Assembly (NCBI GenBank): GCA_017654935.2
Contig: CM065704.1
Location: 26,337,467 to 26,401,466 of the forward strand
Direction of reading: 5' to 3'
From: Phymorhynchus buccinoides
Taxonomy: Eukaryota; Mollusca; Gastropoda; Neogastropoda; Raphitomidae
DNA length: 64,000 bases
Of the stretch, positions 10,550 through 20,418 are shown one piece after another. Numbering within the stretch: the stretch's first letter is position 1; each line of letters starts with the position of its first letter. The notes under the pieces were generated by a model that did no database searches, was not told the origin of the DNA, and saw only the letters and a list, made by a program, of their open reading frames with translations. The position numbers and the translations under genes are program-made.

Positions 10550-10792
10550 TGATGGTGATGATGGTGATAATGAAGAAGATGATGATGGTACTGTTGATGA
10601 TGATGGTGACAATGAATATGATGATAATTATGATTATGATGACGATGATAATGATGATGACGATGATGATGATGATGATGACGATGATGATGATGATGAC
10701 TGTGATGATGATGATGCTACTGCGGCTAAAAATGATGATGGTGGTGATGAAGATGAGGAGAATAATGATGATGATGATAATTATTACAATGA
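10550..10792. repeat. (GAT)n compound microsatellite next to a splice acceptor
   Basis: About 240 bases of GAT/GATGGT/GATAAT triplets, starting about 33 bases upstream (in transcript sense) of the large exon's acceptor. On the transcribed strand it is an ATC-rich tract in the branch-point zone. The Met-rich reading frame on the plus strand is an artefact of the repeat. Confidence 0.85.
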
Positions 10793-10932
10793 AAAGGGAG
10801 AGTCCCTAACACTTTGTTTTTTACAACAAAGCTTCAGAAGAAAATTACGCCAAAACCTCCAACCCAGAACATTCCTAATTGACAACATTTTGGTGAAGGT
10901 GGTGGTGGTGTGGGAAGCGGTGGGTGGGTTAG

Positions 10933-10933
<1 letters not shown>

Positions 10934-11003
<70 letters not shown>
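10934..11003. repeat. (GT)n microsatellite
   Basis: About 35 uninterrupted GT dinucleotides. Confidence 0.9.
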
Positions 11004-11004
<1 letters not shown>

Positions 11005-11183
11005 ATGGGGACACCTTTTAAGTCAAAACTACCGAGCTTTGGCACAAACCTACATCATTGCTTATGAAATATGCAATCGATGATCCCTTCAAGTCTCTCA
11101 TCACAGAAGACACAAGTTTCGGCACTCATTTCCGGAGAATGACAGAAAAAAACAAAAAAACACCCTTACATAATTATGGTTAA

Positions 11184-11669
11184 AACCCTTTCATCGCCAC
11201 TGTCGCCTCTTGGCACCACAATGATTGAACACCCATGTCACTGAAAGGCATCAAATGAGGGTCTGTTATCCAATGACCTTATGTTCTTCATTTTGGGAGG
11301 TAAGGATATAGGCCTTACTTTATGCATGTCACAGAGGAATCCCCAACATTGCAGATGAAATATTTTCTGTACCCAGGTAAGCTTAACCCTTACAACGCCA
11401 GCCATTTTTCAGCTAAAACTTTCCATTACACTTACCTGGGTAGAGAAAAGATTATTGTCTGCAATATTGGGGATTCCTCTGTGACATGCATAACATAGGG
11501 CCTATCCTTACCTCCCAAAATTTAAAGAACATAAGGTCACTGGATACCAGGCCCTCATTTGATGCCTTTCAGTGACATGGGTGTTAAATCATTGTGGTGC
11601 CAAGAGGCGACAGTGGCGATGAAAGGGTCAATGGAAAGCTTTGGCTACAAATGGCTGGCACTGAAAGGG
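11184..11669. mobile_element. TTAA MITE carrying an inverted copy of itself
   Basis: The outer element runs from TTAA (11180-11183) to TTAA (11670-11673), with ends AACCCTTTCATCGCC and GCCAGTGC-type GAAAGGG. At 11387-11627 lies a second, inverted member of the same family, bounded by TTAA (11383-11386) and TCAA (11628-11631). The outer copy's missing terminal piece (atggaaagctttggct..) resumes at 11632. The result is a foldback with arms of about 200 bases. The ends resemble piggyBac-type AACCCTTTC termini. The outer element starts 9 bases inside the intron after the RRM exon. Confidence 0.75.
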
Positions 11670-11682
11670 TTAAGATTATTAC

Positions 11683-11916
11683 CGTTATGGTCCTCAAAGT
11701 ACACAAAGCAGTGGCTCTCCCCAGGGGCCAGCTCCACCCTCTCCACGGGGCCTCCCCTGCTGCGCTTGCTCTCAAAGTACAGCTCCAGGGTGTCCCGTGT
11801 GGTCTGGGGGCCCAGGTTTTCCACCATCAGGCAGTGGGACACCGGCACCGCCGACACCGTCAGCATGCGGCCTTCCAAGGGTCTCTTCTCGCACGCCTGC
11901 TTCGTCTTCGACAGAT
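11683..11916 (-). CDS. PARP14-like: PARP14-like protein, RRM exon
   Basis: The most upstream firmly supported exon of gene 1: 234 nt, 78 codons, phase 1 in and out. The acceptor is tgtttgcag/ATCTGT (AG at 11918-11917) and the donor is AACG/GTAATA (GT at 11682-11681). The peptide finishes one RRM (R-P-L-E-G-R-M-L-T-V-S) and begins another: C-L-M-V-E-N-L-G-P is the RNP2-like strand, L-E-L-Y-F-E-S-K-R-S-R-G-G fits the PARP10/14 RRM helix and GG loop, and H-C-F-V-Y-F-E-D is the RNP1-like strand. An upstream exon with the first RRM must exist but is not identified. Its first codons and splice site are copied many times in the adjacent array. Confidence 0.78.
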
Positions 11917-13505
11917 CTGCAAACACGCGTGTACCATGTTTTTAGCTAGTGTTAGCATGCAGCCTTCTAAGGGTCTCCTCTGCCTCGTCTTTGACAGATC
12001 TGCAAACACGCATGTACCATATGTTTTTAGCTAGTGTTAGCATGCAGCCTTCTAAGGGTCTCCTCTGCCTCGTCTTTGACAGATCTGCAAACACGCATGT
12101 ACCATATGTTTTTAGCTAGTGTTAGCATGCAGCCTTCTAAGGGTCTCCTCTGCCTCGTCTTTGACAGATCTGCAAACACGCATGTACCATATGTTTTTAG
12201 CTAGTGTTAGCATGCAGCCTTCTAAGGGTCTCCTCTGCCTCGTCTTTGACAGATCTGCAAACACGCATGTACCATATGTTTTTAGCTAGTGTTAACATGC
12301 AGCCTTCTAAGGGTCTCCTCTGCCTCGTCTTTGACAGATCTGCAAACACGCATGTACCATATGTTTTTAGCTAGTGTTAACATGCAGCCTTCTAAGGGTC
12401 TCCTCTGCCTCGTCTTTGACAGATCTGCAAACACGCATGTACCATATGTTTTTAGCTAGTGTTAACATGCAGCCTTCTAAGGGTCTCCTCTGCCTTGTCT
12501 TTGACAGATCTGCAAACACGCATGTACCATATGTTTTAGTAAACGGGACAATGTCAGCATGTGGCCTTCTAAGGGACCTGCCTACTTGGAATTTTCCCAA
12601 TCAGTAGTCCAACCATCAATTTTCAGTAGAATGACAAATTTTTCCATAGCATCCACAAACGACAGCAATCGATTTGTTCTCTTCCTGAGCCGAAACGCAC
12701 TGCTTATATTTTCGCCGATTGAACGTGTTGACGTCAATCTTCTCTACCGCCATGATTCACAGAGAAGTCCGCATGGCAGAGGTTGCAGCTACTGCTGCTG
12801 GAGTCCGCCATTTTTTTCAGAGAAAGTAATAAGAACGCATGCGCAGTCACTTTGATAAAAACAGAAGTGACACGGCGTCTGCTCTCAGAAACAGACAAAA
12901 CCGGGAACGGCATAAGCAAAAATAAAATGTGGCGGCAATTTGTTTTCTTTCCGTAGCAACGTTAAGGTTGCCGTAGCTCCGTAGCAAAGCTTTATTTTTC
13001 GGAGCTGCTACGGCCAAATCGTAGCAGTAGGCAGATCTGCCTCTCGCACGCCTGCTTCCTCTTCGAAAGATCTGTAAGGGTCTCCTCTCACATGCCTGCC
13101 TCATCTTTGACAGATCTGCAAACACACATGTACTGTATGTTTTTAGTAAGCGGGACACTGTTAGCATGCGGCCTTCCAAGGGTCTCCTCTCGCATGCCTG
13201 CCTCATCTTTGACAGATCCACAAACACACATGTCCTGTATGTTTTAGTTAGAGGGGACAATGTTAGCATGCGGCCTTCCAAGCCTGCCTCATCTTTGACA
13301 GATCCGCAAACGCATGTACCATATGTTTTTAGTAAGCGGGACACTGTTAGCATGCGGCCTTCTAAGGGTCTCCTCTGCCTTGTCTTTGACAGATCTGCAA
13401 ACACGCATGTACCATATGTTTTTAGCTAGTGTTAGCATGCGGCCTTCTAAGGGTCTCCTCTGCCTTGTCTTTGACAGATCTGCAAACACACATGTACCAT
13501 ATGTT
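11860..13505 (-). repeat. Tandem array of a duplicated 3' splice site plus exon head
   Basis: About 13 units derive from the acceptor and first ~55 bases of the RRM exon. Units between 11942 and 12540 have a strict 85-base period; gacagatctgcaaacacg recurs at 11993, 12078, 12163, 12248, 12333, 12418 and 12503. After an inserted element (12575-13039), longer units of about 85-105 bases continue to 13505. On the minus strand each typical unit contains a usable-looking acceptor tgtttgcag/ATCTGTC. In two units (near 13210 and 13297) the AG is changed. No unit shows a strong 5' splice site. Confidence 0.85.
12575..13039. mobile_element. hAT-like element (CAGACCTGCC family), copy 1
   Basis: Shares its ends and interior with 13957-14625: GACCTGCCTACTTGGAATTT at the left and AGTAGGCAGATCTG at the right. 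It is 465 bp and internally deleted relative to the second copy. It interrupts the 85-bp array, so it inserted after the array formed. Confidence 0.65.
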
Positions 13506-13956
13506 TTCTGCGTTCCCAGGCCATATGAATTGTCCAAACACATCAACAGGAAACAGCACAAATGGAAGTTCAATTATTTGAAAGGGGAGCCAACTCTCGT
13601 TTATGACAGCAGTAATGGTGGGCGGTAAGCGTCTACAGGACGCGTATGGGCTTCAATGTTTGACTTTCTTTTGCGAGGGCGCCTTTTGCTTTATTTTTTT
13701 TCAGATTTTTCTTCAAAATTGCCCTATTCGCCTTAAACACAGCAGCGCCTAATGATCCGAAAAATATGGTACCTCACCATACTATTCATTAAATAATATA
13801 TGTGAAAAATAATGAATGTTCTTTGGCCCCCTCCTCTATATAGTTATCATCTACATACTAATTAAAAAAATCAGACCCTAAAACTCCGGGCCTGTAGTCA
13901 TGAGTATGACTAAGACAACTAATCCAGGATAGAAAAATGCAAATTAGTCTAAACTA

Positions 13957-14625
13957 CAGACCTGCCTACTTGGAATTTTCCCAATCAGTAGCCCAGCCAT
14001 CAATTTTCAGTAGCATGGCAAATTTTTCCGTAGCATCCACAAACAACGGCAATCGATTTGTTCTCTTCCTCAGCCGAAACGCACTGCTTAATATGTTTCG
14101 CCGATTGAACGTGTTGACGGCAATCGTCTCTACCGCCATGATTCACAGAGAAGTCCGCATGGCAGAGGTTGCACTGCAGCGAGCATGGTTCGCACCGAGT
14201 CAACTTCTGACGATGCAAGGCCACTCCTCCATGTAAGCTATTTTAAAAACTTGTGCGGCAGGCCGATGTTTTTTCTTAGAACAAGATGGTGTGCCAGATG
14301 ATTTTCGTTTTCTGGTTTGGGTTCGTTTTTCTTCGTTTGAAACATCTCCCGAATCGCTACTGCTGCTGGAGTCCGCCATGTTTTTCTGAGAAAATAATAA
14401 GAACACATGCGCAGTCACTTTGATAAAAAACGGAAGTGACTAGGTTATCGCGCGTGACACGGCGTCTGCTCTTAGAAACCGACAAAACCGGGAACGGCAT
14501 AAGCAAAAATAAAATGCGGCGGCAATTTGTTTTTTTCCATAGCAACGTTAAGGTTGCCGTAGCTCCGTAGCAAAGCTTTATTTTCCGTAGCTGCTACAGC
14601 CAAATCATAGCAGTAGGCAGGTCTG
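13957..14625 (-). mobile_element. hAT-like element (CAGACCTGCC family), copy 2
   Basis: Perfect 14-bp terminal inverted repeats, CAGACCTGCCTACT and AGTAGGCAGGTCTG, over 669 bp. It carries the N-terminal part of a transposase-like reading frame on the minus strand (separate entry) but no catalytic core, so it is non-autonomous. Flanking 8-mers do not match exactly (ctaaacta and aaacaagc). Confidence 0.7.
14000..14379 (-). pseudogene. Transposase N-terminal remnant with BED-like zinc finger
   Basis: Starts with ATG at 14379 (M-A-D-S-S-S-S-S-D-S-G-D), followed by a Lys/Arg-rich stretch and Y-M-E-E-W-P. After a frameshift near 14205 it continues with C-N-L-C-H-A-D-F-S-V-N-H-G-G, then H-V-Q-S-A-K-H. 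The C-x2-C ... H-x5-H spacing and the D-F-S-V-x-H-G-G motif match the zinc finger found in many animal hAT-type transposases and their domesticated relatives. The frame ends soon after; RNase-H-like catalytic residues are absent. Copy 1 (12575-13039) keeps a shorter remnant. Confidence 0.55.
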
Positions 14626-14765
14626 AAACAAGCAACCTGATTGGCAGTTTAGACTAATTTACATTTTCCATCCTGGATTAGTCGTCTTAGTCGAACTCAT
14701 GACTACAGCCCCAGATCTAAAGTACAAATTAAATTAAAATATTTGAGAGGGGGGTGGGGTGGGGG

Positions 14766-16123
14766 GGTGTTAGGATGGTGGGAGATGTGACGTAAGTGTC
14801 CCGCGCAACCCCTCTCTTTCTCTTATCTACATCCCCCCCCCCCCTCTCCTTGTCATTTCTCTGTCCGGCCGCCACTTTAATTGCCATCCTCCCTCAAAAG
14901 AACGCCGATTAAGGCAGTTATCTCTTTGAAGCCCGATCTACCTACCCATCACGAGAAAGTGACAACCACGGTCGGGCCCCTTTGAACCCTTCCTTTCCGA
15001 GCACGAGAAGGATTTGAATGTCGGCATGTGATAAGGATGTAACTGGCGCGTGATTGTTCGGTACTAGTATGCATAAAATTATAGCATCATCTTGTGACGT
15101 GTCAATTGCTATAAACCAATGACAGGCTTTCATTGTTTGAAAGTGAAGGCTATAATTGGAGAAGTGAGAAAAAGTTTTCACACAAGACGCTGAAACCTAG
15201 CTAGAGCAACATTAAGCCCAACTAGTGAGTATTATTGATAGCAGGTGATTGAGATCTTGTTTGTTTGATCCTATTTTTGATCTAGATCCTATGTTCAATG
15301 ATGAATAAGGAGTAGATAGATATGTTATTGAAAAGAAGTGGTAAACATTCTGTTCTATTTATGTGCACTGATTATTTGTGTGTGTGTGTTTTTTTGACTT
15401 GAACACTTTTGGTACCAGAACCGGAGTTTATGCCTACTAACCCTTTTGTCTATTTTTAGTAGGAAACCTATGGGCCGCAATCTTGCACTTTATGATACCA
15501 TTCCTTTCCAGGTGATGGATGGAGAGTGATGTTGTCTTGATCACCTTTTATGTTTTACTGATCTCAGTTTGTTAACTGAAATTCAGTTTATTTATTAATT
15601 AGTGCTATTTTACAAGGGAAGCCTTCTAGCCGGTTGGGATTCACTAATTCCCTGCCGACTGAAGCCCCTTGTCTCTAAGCCATAGAGAACTACATCCACC
15701 TTCTCCTGTGCTTATCAGCAGGGCATCGTGGGCAGGAAGATCATCCCTGACTCACAAGCACCAAGACGGGACCGCCGCCAAGACGCCCCGCACCCAGAAT
15801 CCGCGAGGAGACCACGCTTGAACCGTGCCATCCCGCGAAGCCGTAACCGGAACGACTGGGAGCTACTCTCATCTGACGAGCAAGCCCAGCCAACCCAGCA
15901 CTCGCCGATCCCTACGGAGGAACTTCAGCACAGCCATGAGTTAAGTCCCCACGACAGTGCCAAAAATCATTTGAACTTTCCTCCGGACACTGAAAATAAG
16001 TGACCCTTCCTGCTTGGGGCTAACCTTCTAGAAAGACAAAAGTCTTGTAAATCCTTTCGGATTCCATTGTTTTTCATTCACATTTTGTTTTGGCGCCATT
16101 GAGCTGCTTTATTATTATTGTTG

Positions 16124-16126
<3 letters not shown>
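14766..16126 (+). other. Possible LTR-retrotransposon 5' fragment
   Basis: Weak evidence. A TGTTAGG... start at about 14766 and an end near 15404 could bound an LTR. It is followed at about 15408 by TGGTACCAGAACCGG, whose first bases match the TGGTACCAG start typical of tRNA-Leu primer-binding sites. Downstream is a frame without ATG (about 15686-16003) rich in Arg, Gln, Pro and Ser (S-Q-A-P-R-R-D-R-R), with no recognised domain. No second LTR is visible. The alternative is an unclassified retroposon ending in the poly-A at 16127. Confidence 0.3.

Positions 16127-16176
<50 letters not shown>
16127..16176. repeat. Poly-A run of about 50
   Basis: An uninterrupted A tract after ttattattattgttgcat. 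It may be the tail of a retroposed sequence inserted to its left. Confidence 0.8.
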
Positions 16177-16181
<5 letters not shown>

Positions 16182-16429
16182 TGCAGATTTTGTGAGTAAA
16201 TAAAATACAAGTGTCAATTAATCCTGAAACCCTTTGGTCAGACTGTAATTTCATGTAAAACCCTACTTCTCTCTGTCTGCCATTTAGAGCAATTCAACCA
16301 CTTGTATTTCTTACAACCATAAGACGAGCCAGAACCCGGGCACAAATATAAATTTATTAGATGAAAAGGGGCCGGGAAAGTTGCTCATCTCCCATACCCT
16401 AGAGAAGTGGGTTAAAGGCAAATTTTCTA

Positions 16430-17188
16430 CAGGGAAACCCATTTAGTACGAGTACGGTTTAAACGAGAGCCCGTGTTTAACGAGTGGTTTCAAAATTCCC
16501 CGACCACAAGCCTTCTTTTTCCTTGTTAAATAATTCTGCATACAACGAGCTCGCTACAACGAGCAACTTGCATATAACGTACAATTTATTGACTCCCAAA
16601 GTCAAGCTTTTATGCAAAAACTACGCGGTTAGAACGAGAACGCACTTACAACCACACCGCCATCCCAAAGTCAAGCTTTCTTGCACAACTACCTGGCTAG
16701 AACAAGAACACACTGACAACAACATCGCCATCTTGACTGACCCCTCGATATGTAAGCGGCATTCTGATTGGCCGATATAACAACTTGGGTGTCTGCAGCG
16801 CACGCAGACGACACTGGACTCACTCTTTGCGCACTGATCTTGTGACTTTCGGGGAAATTTTAACTTTCTCTTAAAGCACGTGTGTGGATTTTATGTTTTT
16901 GATGTTACCGTGTGTTAATAAACTGTTTTAAAGTGTATGTAATCGGCATTAAAAACCCTACGGATACAGGATACTGAGCTTACAACTATGCTCTTGTTGG
17001 GTAAATGTGTTGTTTGCGTTTTTCTGTCTTTTTTCACACTTTACCAACACGCACATCGCAGTAGATGTGAGGACCGATTGATAGGTTCGTCAGGGTTGCC
17101 AACATCGATTAAATGGTTTGAACGAGCAATGCTTACAACGAGTAAATTGGCCCTCTCCCCTGGAATTCGTTCTAAACGGGTTTCACTG
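16430..17188. mobile_element. TA-flanked pogo/Tigger-like element, copy 2 (inverted)
   Basis: Same element as 2255-3006 in the opposite orientation, with CAGGGAAACCC at the left, GGGTTTCACTG at the right, and TA at 16428-16429 and 17189-17190. Long internal blocks match copy 1, including gtcaagatggcgatg in copy 1 and its near-complement in this copy. It is 759 bp and non-coding. Confidence 0.75.
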
Positions 17189-17189
17189 T

Positions 17190-18004
17190 ACTTGAAAATT
17201 TAACACACTAAAAGGGTTTTCCTAGAGGCTTAGCCTTTTAACCCATACCTCGTCACAGGAGACTGTAAAGAGCAAGTGGGTAGAAGGGAGAAGAGGAGAG
17301 AGGGAAAGTAGGAGACGAGAAAGACAGAAGACGATGCAGGTTTTCATTTTGATTTTTGTTTTGAGGCTGTAGTATTGATTTGAAATATTTTTTTCCATTT
17401 TTGGATCAAGATAAAAATAGCATAATTATTCTTAAGCTTGAAATACATTTGATGTGTTTATTTAAATAGATGCCTGGTCAATCAATAGCTCATTTGGCAA
17501 ACCACGGTTTTTAAACACAATGTTATGCCAATAATCTAACTAACAAGCACAGCTAGAACACAAGTAGAAAGTAAAGAAAAAAATATTTTGTCTAGAGCTT
17601 TGCGCAGACTTAGAATGGAGGAACTCTTATTTCCCTCCTTAAACACTTTACTCTCTTATTTTGTGTCGTCGGATCACTTAAGGCAATTTTGATGAGTTGA
17701 ATATACTTTGTACTGCTTGAGAAAAAAAAACAAACACAACACAAAAAACAAAACAATAACAAGCACAGACACGTAAGAACAGACAGGGCGACAGACACAG
17801 ACAATGTCCTAAAAAACAAACATACTACATAAACAATCAATTCTGATAGATTCGCAAAAGGTAGTGTACAACCAACCATCGAACATTCACCGCAATCTCC
17901 ACCATCATCCAGACCCTGCTTACCCATCTACACAAGTCTTGAGTTAAGTCTAGATAGCTGAAATGAGTAGTTTTATTTTGGTGTGAAATGAGTAGTACTC
18001 TTCA
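17190..18004. other. Intergenic/intronic, nothing recognised
   Basis: AT-rich unique-looking sequence with A-rich runs near 17720-17760. No exon, TIR pair or RNA gene is supported. Confidence 0.5.
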
Positions 18005-18008
18005 TTAA

Positions 18009-18267
18009 CCCTTTTCACCGCCAATTGTCGCATTTTAAGCAACACAATGATCTTAACACCCCCATGTCACGAAAAGGCCCTACAAAACACAGGGTTATGT
18101 GTCAAAGAGCATATGTCAATAAGTTGGATTGGTAAGGATAGGCCTCTACTTTATACATGTCATAGAAGAATCCCCAATATGGCAGACAAGTATTTTTTTT
18201 CTCTACCCAGGTATAGTTTACTAAGGACCACATTGTTTTGCTGAAAATGGCTGGCGGCGCGAAAGGG
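18009..18267. mobile_element. TTAA MITE, same family as 11184-11669
   Basis: Ends CCCTTTTCACCGCCAATTGT and GGCGGCGCGAAAGGG between TTAA (18005-18008) and TTAA (18268-18271). The interior shares catgtcatagaagaatcccc and tctctacccaggta with the family. Confidence 0.75.
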
Positions 18268-18376
18268 TTAAAACATCAAAAATAATGTTTCACGGAAAAC
18301 TCAGTACTCTTACGAAGCATTTTGTTTTTTTAACTTTTTAAGAGTAGTAGACTGGTCCAAAATGAGTTAGACTCAC

Positions 18377-18780
18377 TACTTGAAAAGAGTAGAGGGGTAA
18401 ACAGAAGTTCGCTGAATCATGGATCTCCACCCTAGGCTCTTTAGTCAAAGGGAGACCCAAAAACGGTTCCCTCACTTCGTCCCCGTTACAGTATATGGGC
18501 GATGGCGGGGCGCTGGTTAGGCTCGGGGGGGCTTCAAAGCCGCCGTCACTTGCGCTCCGAGGTACTATCGGAGAAAGGAGGGCAACTCGCGAGTCGGTGC
18601 TGTCAGCCACGTTCCTAAACCAGCTAGCCCTTTTCATACTACCCTATGGTTCGCGGGTCACGTCCGGCTTGTGTAGTGTTGGGGGGGACGCTACCAGCTG
18701 GGACCACCCATCCATCGGTCTGCCATAGGTTTTTGTATTGGTGGCCGTCTCCCAGCCACTGTTGCAGCCACTTTTAAAAC
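18377..18780 (-). pseudogene. Exon-like coding stretch, unknown protein
   Basis: A GC-rich minus-strand stretch open over about 400 bases in one frame except for a single TAG near 18650. The part after the stop is Pro/Ser-rich and looks disordered (S-D-G-G-F-E-A-P-P-S-L-T-S-A-P-P-S-P), ending at a consensus donor GTA/GTGAGT (GT at 18376-18375). Composition differs clearly from the AT-rich flanks. It could be an exon starting at one of the AGs before 18630, a decayed exon, or a retrocopy. I do not recognise the product. Confidence 0.3.
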
Positions 18781-18829
18781 AAACAAAAAAAGTGGCAGAA
18801 TTTCAAACGTTTGGACCTAGCACCACGAA

Positions 18830-19060
18830 AGGGCTCCCAGGGACCCCCACTTGAGGGGTCTATGACAGCAATTAAAAATTCGACAGGGACCCTCTTAAAA
18901 GAATGGGCCAGGGGTTCATTTCAGGTCCCAGGGATGCCCTAGAAAAAATATTTTTAGCATTCGCCTATGCCACGGGACCCTCTAGGAACCTCTATATACT
19001 CCTGATAAGTGAAAGGACGTCACTGGGATCCCTTGGGAGCCTGGGGACACTAAGGTAATA
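18830..19060 (+). repeat. Interspersed GGGACC-rich repeat, copy 1
   Basis: Shares cccagggacccccactt, the ctcttaaaagaatg..cagg block and aaatatttttagcatt with the inverted copy at 24650-24870. Family unknown. Confidence 0.5.
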
Positions 19061-19269
19061 TCAAATGACAAGTCCCTTGAAAAGCTAAATGTGAAAAGTT
19101 GAGGACAATTGTCTTCTATCGATTAAGAGAACCAATTATTGTATTATATTTTTCCCATTTCCAGAGTGAAAAAAAGCCATAAATACTCTCACAAAAGGAA
19201 TAAACAGGGCTGATGATACCCTTGAAAATTTTCATTTCTAAACAGAGTTGTTTTTTCTCGGTATGTTGG

Positions 19270-19303
19270 TCTGTTTATTTTTTTTTTTTTTTTTTTTTTT
19301 TTT
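19270..19303. repeat. Poly-T run
   Basis: About 34 T residues; possibly the complement of a retroposon tail, but no element is delimited beside it. Confidence 0.75.
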
Positions 19304-19982
19304 GCTGACCTTCCTATTTTGTCCATCTTCTGGGACGTCTATTAGTGGACTTCTACAGTGGCGTTTGACTCTCACGTCCATTGGTTCGAATGCTCAATCC
19401 GATTCACAATTGGCAGCCACACCTTCCCGCCACGCTCAGAGTCGCAGACAGGACAGAATCCGAGACCAGTTTTCTAATCGGAGTTGTTCAATGTCTGGAA
19501 TATGGCATTGTGTCACAATTCTAAACACTAAGTGTGCACCATAGTACTAATATTGTTTAAACAATCCTTCTGGATAAAAAAACATTTATGAAAACAAAAT
19601 TTATAAGGAAATTGACCACATAAAAAATATGTGCCATTCCTATTCTTTATTTGTAGTATAGGATAATTTGCAAACCACCAATACAAATACTCAAATTTAA
19701 AAAAAATCAAGATTTTTTATAAAGCGAAAGAATGATTAGGGCATACAAGGGCCCGCGGGAGCGCCCAGATCAAGCCCGTTATCACTACTACTTACTACTA
19801 ACTGTGTTGTCAACTATAAGAACACTAAAAATTAAGATACTTGGAGACCAGTATCAAGCTGTACTACACTGTACTTTTATTCCTAAATTCTTAGGATCCC
19901 GCGTGTGTGCTGTTTTCTAGACGGGGGAGGAAGGGCTTCTTCGTCTCCTCTAATGCTACACCTTGCGTTTCGATTGGTTTTA

Positions 19983-20264
19983 AACCCTCCTTCACCACCA
20001 GCCATATTTCATAGCCAACATGGTTTCCCATTAAATTTACCTCGGTATCTAGAACGAAAACCATATCTGCAGTATTGGGGATTCTTCTGTGAGAAATAAA
20101 TTATATGACAATAGGTGATCCTTACTTCCTGAACTAAGACAACAGGGTCTTGGATACATAGACCCTAATTGTGATGCCTTTTAGGGACATCCGGGGTTAA
20201 CTCACTGTGGTGCTAAAAAAAAAAAAAAAAAAATGCGGACTTTGGCCGGTTTGATTGTGAAAGG
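19983..20264. mobile_element. Degraded TTAA MITE, 11184-11669 family
   Basis: Left end TTAAACCCTCCTTCACC, internal gcagtattggggattcttct, right end gattgtgaaagggt. TTAA is preserved on the left only. A poly-A run at 20216-20232 lies inside. Confidence 0.55.
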
Positions 20265-20339
20265 GTAACTGAACGAACTTTAAAACCGAAAAACACTGCA
20301 TACAATATCGTGACAAACTCGTATACTTGTTGGTTTCAC

Positions 20340-20418
20340 CAGACAATTTTAATATCATCCTGTCACCAACCTGCAGGGGGGTCTTGAAGTGATGTACACA
20401 AGCTTCTTCTTCCGCCAT
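20340..20418 (-). CDS. Candidate first coding exon
   Basis: Starts ATGGCGGAAGAAGAAGC at 20418 and reads M-A-E-E-E-A-C-V-H-H-F-K-T-P-L-Q to a possible donor TCTG/GTGAAA (GT at 20339-20338), phase 1. Phase 1 would splice directly onto the RRM exon at 11916. However, that exon begins in the tail of an RRM and needs an earlier half not present here. Another donor, CTGCAG/GTTGGT, lies inside. The upstream sequence has an in-frame stop, as expected for a 5' UTR. Assignment to gene 1 is only a possibility. Confidence 0.25.

Larger units (their letters stand above)
13888..14712. mobile_element. Foldback MITE interrupted by a hAT-like element
   Basis: Outer arms 13888-13956 and 14645-14712 are imperfect inverted repeats of about 68 bases (ctgtagtcatgagt and actcatgactacag; aatccaggat and atcctggatt; attagtctaaact and agtttagactaat). 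With the inner element removed, the two arms are only about 20 bases apart, so the original was a short hairpin-like MITE. Confidence 0.7.

Noticed and set aside
10489..10809. Methionine-rich frame
   Set aside because: Produced by the GAT microsatellite; no coding signature.
11942..12540. CRISPR-like array
   Set aside because: Units are contiguous 85-base tandem copies without distinct spacers, in a eukaryotic intron.
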